Positions 51,122 to 59,565 of a DNA stretch of 64,000 nt are shown here, piece by piece. Both the position numbers and the translations under genes were made by a program. The notes under the pieces were generated by a model. It was not told the DNA's origin. It was given only the letters and a program-made list of their open reading frames with translations, and did not search any database. Each line of letters begins with the position of its first letter. The stretch's first letter is position 1. Where the stretch lies: positions 426,734 to 490,733 of the forward strand of contig JABCZL010000004.1 in the NCBI GenBank assembly GCA_013289685.1, given 5' to 3'. The stretch is from Acidobacteriota bacterium (lineage in GTDB: Bacteria; Acidobacteriota; Terriglobia; Terriglobales; Acidobacteriaceae).

Positions 51122-53155
51122 TCAGGCGCTTTTCTTTTTCCCGGCGTTCTTGAGGCCGTCTTCGGCCAGGCTGGGATCCCGCAATGCGCGGCTTATTCGC
51201 TCCAGTTCCGTGAGCAATTCCCGCAGGCGCTCTTTCTCGGCAGCCAGGCCGGGCTTCTTGAGTTCCTGTTGGACCTGCTCCTGACGGCGGCGGAGGTGAA
51301 TGCGGCGCAGAGCGCGGACCGAGGCTTCCAGGACCTCTGCTGTGAGTTCTTCGTCCTCCTTCAGCAGGATTGACGCCAGCATGCGGCGATCTGTTTCCGT
51401 CGTGGGTACTTCGAGAACATCGACAGATTCGCCGCCGGTGTTTAACAGGAAATCGTTGAGCAGGGACTCGGCCAGCGATTCGGTCGCCAGCCCCCGATGC
51501 AGACCTTCGTTCTGCAGGACATACTGCGCCTGACGCGCGGCATCGAATTCTTCTTCTTTATCAACCCAGGCGCCACTGCGAGCGGAAAGATGTTCCTCGC
51601 CAGACGGCATCTGGCGCGCCGTGGCCAGGGCGCGAATCAGGACTTTTTCGGCGTCGGTGACCTGGGCCTCTGCCAGGGCTTTGACCGCGGAGGTGGCGCG
51701 CGTGCCCGCCGCGTGGCGCAACTCCTGCCGCAAGACCGCGGAGTCGATGCTGAGTTTTTGTGAGATTTCGTGTGCCAGTTCGTCGCGCACGATGCGGCTG
51801 GGCACGCGCTGAATGTGGGGCAGCAGAAAGTTCACAGCCTTCTGCTTGCCTTCGCCGCTGCGGACGGGAAATTGGGTGCGCGCGCGTTCGATCAGGTAGT
51901 CGAAATATTTTTGTGAATTCTTGAGGGCGGCGCCGTAGGCTTCTCTACCTTTGCGGCGGATGTAGAGATCGGGATCGAATCCTTGTTCGAGCGTGAGCAC
52001 CTTGAGGGTGAATTCTTCTTCCACCAGCAGGCCCAGCGTACGTTCGGTCGCCTTGGCTCCGGCGGTGTCGGGATCGAAGTTCACGACGGCATTCTTGCTG
52101 AAGCGCCCGAGCAGTTTGGCCTGCAGCTCGGTGAACGCCGTGCCGGAACTGGCGATGACGTTGTGGAATCCGGCGGCATAGACCGAGATGCAATCCATCT
52201 GGCCTTCGACCAGGATGGCGTAGTCGAACTTCTTGATCCATTCCTTGGCGAGATCGAGGTTGAAGAGCACGCGGCCTTTGGAGTAGATCGGCGTCTCGGG
52301 CGAGTTCAGATATTTCGGGCCGGATTTTTCGTCGGCGGCCAGCGTGCGTCCGGTGAACGCGATCACTTTCCCCGCCTCGCTGGAGATAGGGAACATGACG
52401 CGGTTGCGGAACTTGGAGTACATGGCGGAGATTCGGGCGTCAGACTTCAGACCTCGGACCTCAGCTTCGGGTGCGGCGGTGTCTTCGGCGGTTTCGCTCC
52501 GGCCTTCAGTGTTGTCATTCCGCGCGGGGCGAGCAATCTGGTTTGGCGGAGGTCCGAGGTCCGAGGTCTGACGCCCGTCGTCCTGCTTCCACGAAAACAG
52601 GCCGCTCTCACGCAGGACCTCTTCGCTGAACTGTTCTTTCAAGCGGTCGCGCAGGAGGAACCCGGAATCGGGCGCGTAGCCGATGCGGAAGCGCGCGATC
52701 ATTTCTTCATTCAAGCCGCGGCCGGCGAGATATTCGCGCGCTCGTGCTCCTTCGGGACGGCGCAGGCATTCCTGGAAAAACGCCACCGCGCGCTCGTGGA
52801 CGTCGAGCAGCTGGCCGCGCAGGCGTGCATCCTTGGCTTCGCCCTCGGTGGCGTAGCTGGCCTTGGGCAGGGGTATGCCCAGCTTCTGTGCCACCAGACG
52901 CACGGATTCGGGGAAGGTGATGTTTTCGATTTTCTGGATGAAGCTGAACACGTCGCCCTTCTCTTGGCAGCCGAAACAGTAATAAAACTGCTTGGTGGCA
53001 TGCACGGAGAAGGAAGGAGTCTTTTCGCCGTGAAAGGGGCAGAGTCCGGAATAGTTTTGCGCCCCGGCCTTTTTCAGCTTGATGTAATCGCCGATGATGC
53101 GGACGATGTCCGCCTGCTGCTTGAGGGTGTACGCGAAATCGCCGGGGTTCGCCAT
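51122..53155 (-). CDS. dnaG: DNA primase
   Basis: A 677-residue primase making RNA primers. The zinc-binding domain has C39, H42, C60, C63 (CPFHGEKTP...YYCFGC). The RNA polymerase domain holds YLAGRGL, the TOPRIM Glu in YAILVEGQMDC (317) and NFDPDTAGAKA (D361, D363). The C-terminal helical helicase-binding part follows. Residues about 194-241 are an insertion between FSWKQDDG and YSKFRNRVMFPI, coded by a 142-bp element with terminal inverted repeats (52435-52576) that is absent from normal primases (see findings). ATG 53155 (MANPGDFAY) fits the family; no strong ribosome site. rpoD is next downstream. Confidence 0.96.
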   Translation of the reverse strand: MANPGDFAYTLKQQADIVRIIGDYIKLKKAGAQNYSGLCPFHGEKTPSFSVHATKQFYYCFGCQEKGDVFSFIQKIENITFPESVRLVAQKLGIPLPKASYATEGEAKDARLRGQLLDVHERAVAFFQECLRRPEGARAREYLAGRGLNEEMIARFRIGYAPDSGFLLRDRLKEQFSEEVLRESGLFSWKQDDGRQTSDLGPPPNQIARPARNDNTEGRSETAEDTAAPEAEVRGLKSDARISAMYSKFRNRVMFPISSEAGKVIAFTGRTLAADEKSGPKYLNSPETPIYSKGRVLFNLDLAKEWIKKFDYAILVEGQMDCISVYAAGFHNVIASSGTAFTELQAKLLGRFSKNAVVNFDPDTAGAKATERTLGLLVEEEFTLKVLTLEQGFDPDLYIRRKGREAYGAALKNSQKYFDYLIERARTQFPVRSGEGKQKAVNFLLPHIQRVPSRIVRDELAHEISQKLSIDSAVLRQELRHAAGTRATSAVKALAEAQVTDAEKVLIRALATARQMPSGEEHLSARSGAWVDKEEEFDAARQAQYVLQNEGLHRGLATESLAESLLNDFLLNTGGESVDVLEVPTTETDRRMLASILLKEDEELTAEVLEASVRALRRIHLRRRQEQVQQELKKPGLAAEKERLRELLTELERISRALRDPSLAEDGLKNAGKKKSA
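52435..52576. mobile_element. 142-bp element with 28-bp terminal inverted repeats, in frame in dnaG
   Basis: Left end GGGCGTCAGACTTCAGACCT (first 20 nt, 52435 on); right end reads GAGGTCCGAGGTCCGAGGTC (52549 on). The 28-nt ends match as reverse complements with two mismatches. The same phrase is found at 18047-18092 and 20570-20597. No transposase, so it is non-autonomous. Confidence 0.8.
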
Positions 53156-53300
53156 TTTTGATTCGGTAATTCCGGGACAGAGTTCTCCGAAGGAATTGTG
53201 CGGGAGAAATCCGCTGATTGAAATATACAGGGGCGGGATTGTTGTGGAGAAGCTGTGGGAATCGCGAGTTATCGGTTGATCGAGTAGGAAAAGGCTCCGT

Positions 53301-53834
53301 TCAGCGTGAATCCGGAAACCCGCCTGGCCGACTGTGCAACACGAGCGAAGCCAATTCCAAGGCCCTAGCACGCGAGATACCTGACTGCTGCTCGATCGCC
53401 AGAGGGTGGTCGGCCTCTTCCATTACAAACAGGGGACGCGTTCCGACAGGCTGGACGAAGATCTTTGTTTTCAGATTGAGGGTCTCGGGGTATTCCGCGA
53501 GTGAATTCGCTAGCCTGCCTTTAAACGGGCCACGGCTTTGTTCTCTTCCTCCCAGTTCCCAGCAGTCTTCTATTTGGTCAAAGACTTCCTGACGAATGCA
53601 GGCCCACAGGCCCCATAAGAAAGGCTCATCGGACCCAACAATTGGGATTTCGAGACATCCTCGGATGAAGAACCACTGCTGGTCGATGATGCATTGATCA
53701 GATCCAATCACGGCACGAGAGTCGCGTTCGTCCCGGTTCATGTGCGCGTACATGTCCGGAAAGTCAGCAGCGAAACTCATCGGCAACCCTTCATGGACCT
53801 TGCCACAGGTTGAGCATTTAAAACTCTCGATCAT
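53301..53834 (-). CDS. DUF2199 family protein
   Basis: A 177-residue protein of the DUF2199 family. It starts with a zinc-knuckle-like FKCSTCGKVHEG, then LPMSFAADFPDMY, SDQCIIDQQWFFIRGCLEIPI (in part), FLWGLWACI and the C-terminal HRPLFVMEEADHPLAIEQQSG-like block (FVMEEADHPLA). No biochemical function is known for the family. ATG 53834 has GGAG 7 nt upstream; longer frames to 54053 would translate a hairpin repeat. Its neighbours do not suggest a role. Confidence 0.85.
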   Translation of the reverse strand: MIESFKCSTCGKVHEGLPMSFAADFPDMYAHMNRDERDSRAVIGSDQCIIDQQWFFIRGCLEIPIVGSDEPFLWGLWACIRQEVFDQIEDCWELGGREQSRGPFKGRLANSLAEYPETLNLKTKIFVQPVGTRPLFVMEEADHPLAIEQQSGISRARALELASLVLHSRPGGFPDSR

Positions 53835-53935
53835 GTTTCGCTCCGCGTCATCGCACAAGCTTTCTTGGGATACGAGAGGTTTGCAGGAGAACCAATGCCG
53901 TCCCTCCAGGACTCGGTTGTCGTCCCCCCGCTCTC

Positions 53936-53955
53936 CCCGGCACTTCCGTGCCGGG
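53936..53955. repeat. Perfect 8-bp hairpin
   Basis: CCCGGCAC TTCC GTGCCGGG. Similar to the first stem of the two-hairpin family, but without its second part. Confidence 0.65.
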
Positions 53956-54131
53956 CTCTCACATGCTGCCGCTTCGCGGCTGGAGTGTAGCAGATGTCGG
54001 CGGCATTCTCGGCACTCAGTTTTCACTCGACAACCCAATTTTCCAAAAACCAATGAAGATAGCGCAGGCGTACCAACGCCTCAACTCTTCCATTCTTCCG
54101 CCGATAGAAACCTTTGAGGGCCATCTTTTTC

Positions 54132-54893
54132 GTGATTACCACCGACCAATATGCCGCTTCGATTGTGGAGAAATACCGGATAATTCCGGACACGAAGTCG
54201 GCTTCGCATCGCGCGGCCGACGATGTGCTTCCCCTGATCAAGAAATGGGGCAAGGAACACCTGCTGGGGCTGACGCTGTCGGGCGCTTATGCCAAGAACA
54301 CGGCGATTACGTTGTCGTCGCACGTGGACGTTTTGATCGCGCTCAGTCCGGTGCCCGGCATGGAGATGAAAAACATTTTCTGGAGCCTGTTCAAATATCT
54401 GAGCGATCAGGATCTGCATCCTCACACGCGAGACGTTTCGATTCGATTGCAAAGTGGTGGAGTCAATGTGGATCTGATTCCCGCCTGCCGCGACCATGAA
54501 ACTCCGGGCAACACGTTGTTCCACAAGCGATCAGGCCAAGCCATCCATACCGACATTGCCCGGCACGTACATCTGTTGGCGAATTCCGGACGCCAGCAGG
54601 AGGTTTGTGCGTTCAAGATCTGGCGCGAGCGGATGTCGCTGGACTTTCCGTCACTGTATCTGGAGCTAACCGTTCTGCGGGCGCTGGGGCCCGAGCGTTT
54701 CGGGCAACTGGCGGAGAATATTCTGGCAGTGCTGCGCTATCTTTCGCATCGCTTTGAGCAGGCCGTGGTCGCCGATCCTGCCAACGCCGACAATATTGTG
54801 TCGAGCGACCTCTCGGCTGCCGACAAGAAGGCCATCGCCACCGCCGCCCGCGATGCTCTTGATGATGAGAACTGGAAGAAGATCCTCTGGTAA
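54132..54893 (+). CDS. Nucleotidyltransferase-fold protein with altered metal site
   Basis: A 253-residue protein of the DNA polymerase beta/OAS-like nucleotidyltransferase superfamily. The core is LSGAYAKNTAI then LSSHVDVLIAL (about 50-71), with GVNVDLIPA (about 111-118) as third strand. The usual pattern is GSxxxGT and DxD; here the GS is GA (52) and the first metal Asp is His64, leaving D66 and D114. It may be inactive or use a modified site. The C-terminal half is helical (LYLELTVLRAL, RYLSHRFEQAV), as in OAS-type proteins. GTG 54132 has GAGGG 11 nt upstream; a TTG at 54114 is an alternative. No effector gene of a known signalling system is nearby. Confidence 0.72.
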   Translation: MITTDQYAASIVEKYRIIPDTKSASHRAADDVLPLIKKWGKEHLLGLTLSGAYAKNTAITLSSHVDVLIALSPVPGMEMKNIFWSLFKYLSDQDLHPHTRDVSIRLQSGGVNVDLIPACRDHETPGNTLFHKRSGQAIHTDIARHVHLLANSGRQQEVCAFKIWRERMSLDFPSLYLELTVLRALGPERFGQLAENILAVLRYLSHRFEQAVVADPANADNIVSSDLSAADKKAIATAARDALDDENWKKILW

Positions 54894-54923
54894 GAGGGCC
54901 GGCTTTCGGCTTTCGGATGGAAG

Positions 54924-57437
54924 CTAGACCTTCAGCTCCACCAGCGTCGCACCGCCTCCACCCTCATTCTGCGGAGCCTCAGCCACGGATGCCACATGGG
55001 GATGCTGCTGGAGCAGCTGGCGCAGGGCTTTGCGCAGGATGCCCATACCGCTGCCGTGGACGACGCGGACGCGGGGCAGGCCAGCCAGAAATGCGCGGTC
55101 CACGAACTTCTCGACTTTCGGCGAGGCTTCGTCCACGGTCTGGCCGATGACGTTGATCTCGCTGGGCACATTCGCGCCTTCGTTCTCGAGCGAGATAGAA
55201 ATGCCGCGCGCACGGGCGGCTTTCACGGGAGTATCCACCGGAGGCTGCGCGCTCGCCAGCACTTCGGCGATGTCGTCGCGGGCGATTTTCATTTTCATCG
55301 CACCCATCTCGACTTCGAAATGATTGTCGTCGACCTTGCGCACAACCCGCGCGCCGCGGCCGGTGGACTTCAGCTTGACGGTGTCGCCTTCGGACACGTG
55401 CTTGACGACCTGGGGCTGGGCGTGGGGATCGCCGTGGTCGGCTCCGGTGGAGTGGGCCACGACCGTCGAATCGAACTGCTCGCGAAATTCGCGGCGCAAC
55501 TTCGCGATTCTGCGTTCCGCGTCTTTGGAGAGCTTCTGGGCGGCAGCGCGATCCTGCACGGCGTTCACGGCTTCGCGGGCGTGATATTCGAAATCGCGCA
55601 GCAGGCTTTCCAGTTTCTTTTCCATTTCGCGAATCTTAACCTGCTGTTCCTTTTTTCCTTCCACCGCTAGCCGGTTTTTCTCGTTTTCCAGTTCTTTTTG
55701 GCTCCTCTGCAGGCGCAGGCGTTCGTTATCGGCTTCGCGCAGATCGGCGTGCAGCTTGTCGAGAAATTGGCCAACGTCGCGAGCCTGGGTGCCGAGGCGC
55801 GATCGCGCGCTTTCAATGATGGTTGGATTCAGGCCCAAGCGGCGCGCGATGTTGATGCCGGCGGATGCTCCGGGTACGCCGACCTTCAATTCATAGGTCG
55901 GCTGCAGCGTGGCCTCGTCGAAACCGACCGACGCGTTCACCACGCCGGGCGTGTTCGCGGCGTAGACCTTGAGCGAAGTATGGTGGGTGGAAATGACCGT
56001 CAGGCTGCCGATGCCGGCAAAGTGACTGGCAATCGCGACGGCCAGAGCGGCGCCCTCTTCGGGATCGGTGGCCGAGCCCAGTTCATCGAGCAGGACCAGC
56101 GAGTGCGCGGTCGCAGTGCGCGAAATGAAATCGATATTGGTAACGTGCGCCGAGAAGGTGGAGAGATTTTGCTCAATCGACTGGTAGTCGCCGATGTCGG
56201 CGAGCACAGCGTCGAACACGGGTAGCTCGGCGCGGTCCGCGGGAACGGGGAGGCCCGACTGGGCCATCAAAGCGAGCAGGCCTACGGTTTTGAGCGTGAC
56301 CGTTTTGCCGCCGGTGTTGGGGCCGGTGATGATGAGCTGACGGCGGTCCGCTTCGAGTTCGACGGTGACGGGGACTACGGGGACCCCCTTCGGCCTCAGA
56401 TTGTGTTCCAGCAACGGGTGCCTCGCGTTATGCAGCAGCAGGCGAGCCTTGCTCGCCCCGGACCCTTCGACTTCGCTCAGGGCAGGCTTGCGAAGGCGGC
56501 TGTCCCCACATGAGTCATGCTGCTCTCCGCTCAGCTGAACCGCTACGCAGTTGTAGTCCTCTGCGAATCGGGCTTTCGCGAACTGCAACTCCAGTTCGCC
56601 TAACACATCTACTGCGGCAAGAATTTCTTCGGCCTTCTCGCCGATGCGCTGGGTCATTTCTAGCAGGATGCGGTGAATCTCCGCCAATTCTTCTTCCAGC
56701 AGGCGCACCAACTCGTTGTTCTGTTCGATGGTCTCCAGGGGCTCGACGAAAACCGTCTGGCCGCTGGAACTCGCGCCATGCACGACGCCCTGCACGCGGC
56801 GCTTCTGCTCGACTTTTACGGGAATGACGAAACGTTCGCCGCGGATGGTGACGAGTTCATCCTGCACGGTGCCGCCGTCGGCCAGCCGCCGCAAGTAGCC
56901 GCGCAGGGATTCCTGGATGGAGCGGCGCTGTTTTTCGATCTCGCGGCGAATGCGCGCCAGTTCCGGCGAGGCCTTGTCATCCAGAGTTCCATCGGGCTGG
57001 ATTTTGTTGCGGAACAGTCGCAGGAAGTCTGTGAAATCGACGATCTGGCCGGAGAGGACGCCGACTCCATGCCAGTCGGACTTCATATTTGCCGGAGGAT
57101 GCAGCGCGATCTCGCGCCATTCCGCGGCGCGATCGACCACCAGGATCACGTCGCGAATCTCCGTGGTCTCGAGCGCGGCGCCGGCGATGCGTGATTTGTC
57201 GACGAGTTGTCCGACTTCGAGGAGGCCGGAGAAATCGAAGCGTGCGCCTGCGCGGCGGAACTCGCGGATCTCACTGGTCAGTTCCTGCTGAGTCTGAATC
57301 CAGTCGCAGTCGGTCGACGGCGCGAGCGCGGCGATGCGCCGCTGACCGAGCGGAGACGAGGCGTATCCGCGCAGGAGTTGCCGTAAAGGCTCGAACTCCA
57401 GCACGCGCGCCGAACTGTGAAGCAGTTCACTGGGCAT
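54924..57437 (-). CDS. mutS2: MutS2 / RqcU-type endonuclease
   Basis: An 837-residue MutS2 protein, involved in recombination control or ribosome rescue. The N-terminal lever and clamp (residues 1-330) include EFRRAGARFDFSGLLEVGQL (in part). The ATPase has Walker A GPNTGGKTVTLKTVGLLALM (about 371), Walker B LVLLDELGSATDPEEG and the STHHTSLK switch. A coiled-coil arm (ERLRLQRSQKELENEKNRLA in part) and a C-terminal Smr nuclease domain (DEASPKVEKFVD, VHGSGMGILRKAL) follow. Residues about 305-333 are an insertion made of repeat-derived DNA, including the PALSEVEG phrase. ATG 57437 fits the family. Confidence 0.95.
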   Translation of the reverse strand: MPSELLHSSARVLEFEPLRQLLRGYASSPLGQRRIAALAPSTDCDWIQTQQELTSEIREFRRAGARFDFSGLLEVGQLVDKSRIAGAALETTEIRDVILVVDRAAEWREIALHPPANMKSDWHGVGVLSGQIVDFTDFLRLFRNKIQPDGTLDDKASPELARIRREIEKQRRSIQESLRGYLRRLADGGTVQDELVTIRGERFVIPVKVEQKRRVQGVVHGASSSGQTVFVEPLETIEQNNELVRLLEEELAEIHRILLEMTQRIGEKAEEILAAVDVLGELELQFAKARFAEDYNCVAVQLSGEQHDSCGDSRLRKPALSEVEGSGASKARLLLHNARHPLLEHNLRPKGVPVVPVTVELEADRRQLIITGPNTGGKTVTLKTVGLLALMAQSGLPVPADRAELPVFDAVLADIGDYQSIEQNLSTFSAHVTNIDFISRTATAHSLVLLDELGSATDPEEGAALAVAIASHFAGIGSLTVISTHHTSLKVYAANTPGVVNASVGFDEATLQPTYELKVGVPGASAGINIARRLGLNPTIIESARSRLGTQARDVGQFLDKLHADLREADNERLRLQRSQKELENEKNRLAVEGKKEQQVKIREMEKKLESLLRDFEYHAREAVNAVQDRAAAQKLSKDAERRIAKLRREFREQFDSTVVAHSTGADHGDPHAQPQVVKHVSEGDTVKLKSTGRGARVVRKVDDNHFEVEMGAMKMKIARDDIAEVLASAQPPVDTPVKAARARGISISLENEGANVPSEINVIGQTVDEASPKVEKFVDRAFLAGLPRVRVVHGSGMGILRKALRQLLQQHPHVASVAEAPQNEGGGGATLVELKV
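56440..56520. repeat. Composite repeat inserted in frame in mutS2
   Basis: Holds GGCGAGC CTT GCTCGCC (perfect 7-bp stem), the ACCCTTCGACTTCGCTCAGG phrase also seen inverted at about 29118-29139, and GGCGGCTGTCCCCACATGA, related to 16051-16127. Confidence 0.75.
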
Positions 57438-57519
57438 CGCAATTTATGGTAGCAGGAGCGGAACTTCGGAGCGCGCGACGGTCTGCGCGCGAGATCCCAC
57501 CGGCTTCGCTCTGTCGAAA

Positions 57520-57561
57520 ATCCCCACTTCTCGCGCAAAGAACGCGCGAGAAATGGGGCAC
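57520..57561. repeat. GCCCCATTTCTCGCG palindrome, copy near mutS2
   Basis: ATCCCCACTTCTCGCGC then GCGCGAGAAATGGGGCA, long perfect arms. Confidence 0.82.
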
Positions 57562-57616
57562 TCGGCAATGGAAGTTGAAGGTTAGAGAGGATCGAAGAGA
57601 AACGAAAGTTGCGCGG

Positions 57617-59368
57617 TCAGTCCCCGCCCGCGCCAGCAACCTGGGCCGCCGTTTCGCTGGCTGCCGGAATGCGGATGATGAAAAGCGCGCCGCCCTCCAG
57701 TTTGTTCTGGCAGGAAATCTGGCCGCTGTGATCCTGGATGACGCCATAGACGGCGCTAAGGCCGAGGCCGGTGCCTTTGCCGACGGGCTTGGTGGTGTAG
57801 AAGGGATCGAAGACGCGCTCCGGCTCGCGAATGCCCGGGCCGGTATCTGAGAATTGCAGCATGGCCTCATCGCCGAGACGGTGTGCAGTGACCTCGAGTG
57901 AACCGCCGCCCGCTTCTTCCAGAGCGTCCATGGCGTTATCGATGATCTCAACGAACGCCTGAAACAGTTGGTTGGCATTGCCCAGCACGCGAGGAAAATT
58001 CGGTGCGATGGTCAGAGTCACGCGGATCTTGCCGCCGGGGTGCCGCAATTCGAGCATCTGGGTGGCACGCTGCAGCAGCACGCTGAGGTCGATCAGGATC
58101 TTTTCCCCCGGCGACTGCTGAGCAAAGCGCAAAAGGTCGGTGACCAGATCGCGAGTGCGGTGGGCCTGGTTCACAATCTTGCGGACCAGCTGATTCTGCT
58201 CGTCGGAGAGGCGCTCCTTGGCCCAGAGCTGCTCGGAGTAATTCGTGATGGCGGTTAAAGGATGGTTGATCTCGTTGGCCGCGCCCGCCACCAGGTTGCC
58301 CAGGGTAGCCAGCTTCTCCTTTTGCACCAGCTGGGTCTGCAGACGTTTCTGGTTCTCGTATCCGCGGCGCGACTCCTGCAGCAAGGTCATGAGCGCCTGG
58401 TCCTGGAAGTATTGGCGCAGGAAAACGAAAGCTCCCAACACTACCATTGCTGCCAGCACGGTTGACAGTCGAAACGCCCGCGAGGCGGACGGAGACTTGT
58501 CGAGAAAAACCGTCCACAGACCCAGAGCCGGCAACGAAAGTATGGCCAGCACGGCCAGGCGCGGGACCATACGGCTGCCCCACTGCCATTTCGAGGGCGG
58601 TACGCTGGTGAGGTTGGATTGGCGGGCAGTCAAGACGGTTGCCGCCATCCAACTCGCCGCGGCGACCAGCGGAATGTCGTAGAGACCTCCGGTCTGGTAT
58701 TCCCCGCTGGTGATTGACAGATTGATTGCCCCGGAGTCCGCTGCGTACAACGCAGTCGCCGCCATCAGATTGAGGTACACCATCTTCCAGCCAGTCGACG
58801 CCCCCGAAGCAGCAATCCCGAGCACCAACACCAGGGCCGCGCACTCGACCAGGTAGAGTGTGTTGTAGTTCCTGTCGTACACCGCCAAGTCGAGCGCGAC
58901 GTATTGCGAGGGAAACACAATGAACGCATACAGGAACACCCACCAGGCCAGCAGCAGGAGAAAGTCGAGGGTGGCTACGCGGAACCTCTGCTCAGCTTCG
59001 GTACGATAGCGTTGCAGCACGACCGCCGCAATCATCGGGATGGTGTGGAGGAACAAAACCACATCCATAGCCCAGGGATCAGGCACCTTCGCCCGATGCA
59101 CCACCTCATAGTAGACATATCCAAACTGGTGGCACGCCCAGAGAACGAACCCTGATGCCATCAGTGCCCAAAACCGGCGGTCTGCGCCCTCAGTCGACCG
59201 GGCATTGGCTAGCATGACCGCGCCGGCTCCAAGGATTATGAGTTCGTATCCAATATCGGAAATCGCGGTGAGCACGGGACCGCGCGGCACGGTCAGCGAC
59301 ACCACGGCAAAGGCCAGAGTGATTCCGGCCGCTGCGGCAAACCAGCGGTGACGTTGGAACAGACTCAT
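57617..59368 (-). CDS. Membrane sensor histidine kinase
   Basis: A 583-residue kinase. The N-terminal half has about ten hydrophobic segments (from FAAAAGITLAFAVVSLTV to STVLAAMVVLGAFVFLRQYF in part), a 7TM-like or MASE-like membrane sensor. Then a short coiled coil leads to the H-box NLVAGAANEINHPLTAITNYSEQL (in part; phospho-His near 368), the N-box FVEIIDNAMDALEE and G boxes DTGPGIREPERVFDPFYTTK (in part) and GKGTGLGLSAVYG. No response regulator is adjacent, so it is an orphan. ATG 59368 follows GGAGAC and a TAGAAT hexamer (59379-59384). It is divergent from hemB. Confidence 0.9.
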   Translation of the reverse strand: MSLFQRHRWFAAAAGITLAFAVVSLTVPRGPVLTAISDIGYELIILGAGAVMLANARSTEGADRRFWALMASGFVLWACHQFGYVYYEVVHRAKVPDPWAMDVVLFLHTIPMIAAVVLQRYRTEAEQRFRVATLDFLLLLAWWVFLYAFIVFPSQYVALDLAVYDRNYNTLYLVECAALVLVLGIAASGASTGWKMVYLNLMAATALYAADSGAINLSITSGEYQTGGLYDIPLVAAASWMAATVLTARQSNLTSVPPSKWQWGSRMVPRLAVLAILSLPALGLWTVFLDKSPSASRAFRLSTVLAAMVVLGAFVFLRQYFQDQALMTLLQESRRGYENQKRLQTQLVQKEKLATLGNLVAGAANEINHPLTAITNYSEQLWAKERLSDEQNQLVRKIVNQAHRTRDLVTDLLRFAQQSPGEKILIDLSVLLQRATQMLELRHPGGKIRVTLTIAPNFPRVLGNANQLFQAFVEIIDNAMDALEEAGGGSLEVTAHRLGDEAMLQFSDTGPGIREPERVFDPFYTTKPVGKGTGLGLSAVYGVIQDHSGQISCQNKLEGGALFIIRIPAASETAAQVAGAGGD

Positions 59369-59506
59369 CCGTCTCCAATTCTATGGGACGCAATCGAGGA
59401 TAAAGAGAACCCTTTGGAATCCTGTGGGTTACTTCCGTCATACCCCCCAGGCAACGCGAGCCGCCAAGGTGCCTCAGAAATCAAAGATGCTCGAGAAAAA
59501 GATGTT

Positions 59507-59522
59507 CTAGAATCAATTCTAG
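59507..59522. promoter_or_regulatory. Palindrome CTAGAAT CA ATTCTAG upstream of hemB
   Basis: A perfect inverted repeat including TAGAAT, which can serve as a -10 box on either strand. It lies 44 nt before the hemB ATG, in the divergent hemB/kinase region. Confidence 0.45.
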
Positions 59523-59565
59523 GAAGGCGCAATCGAACCCCCACCCTTCCCCCTGGTGATTTGCC

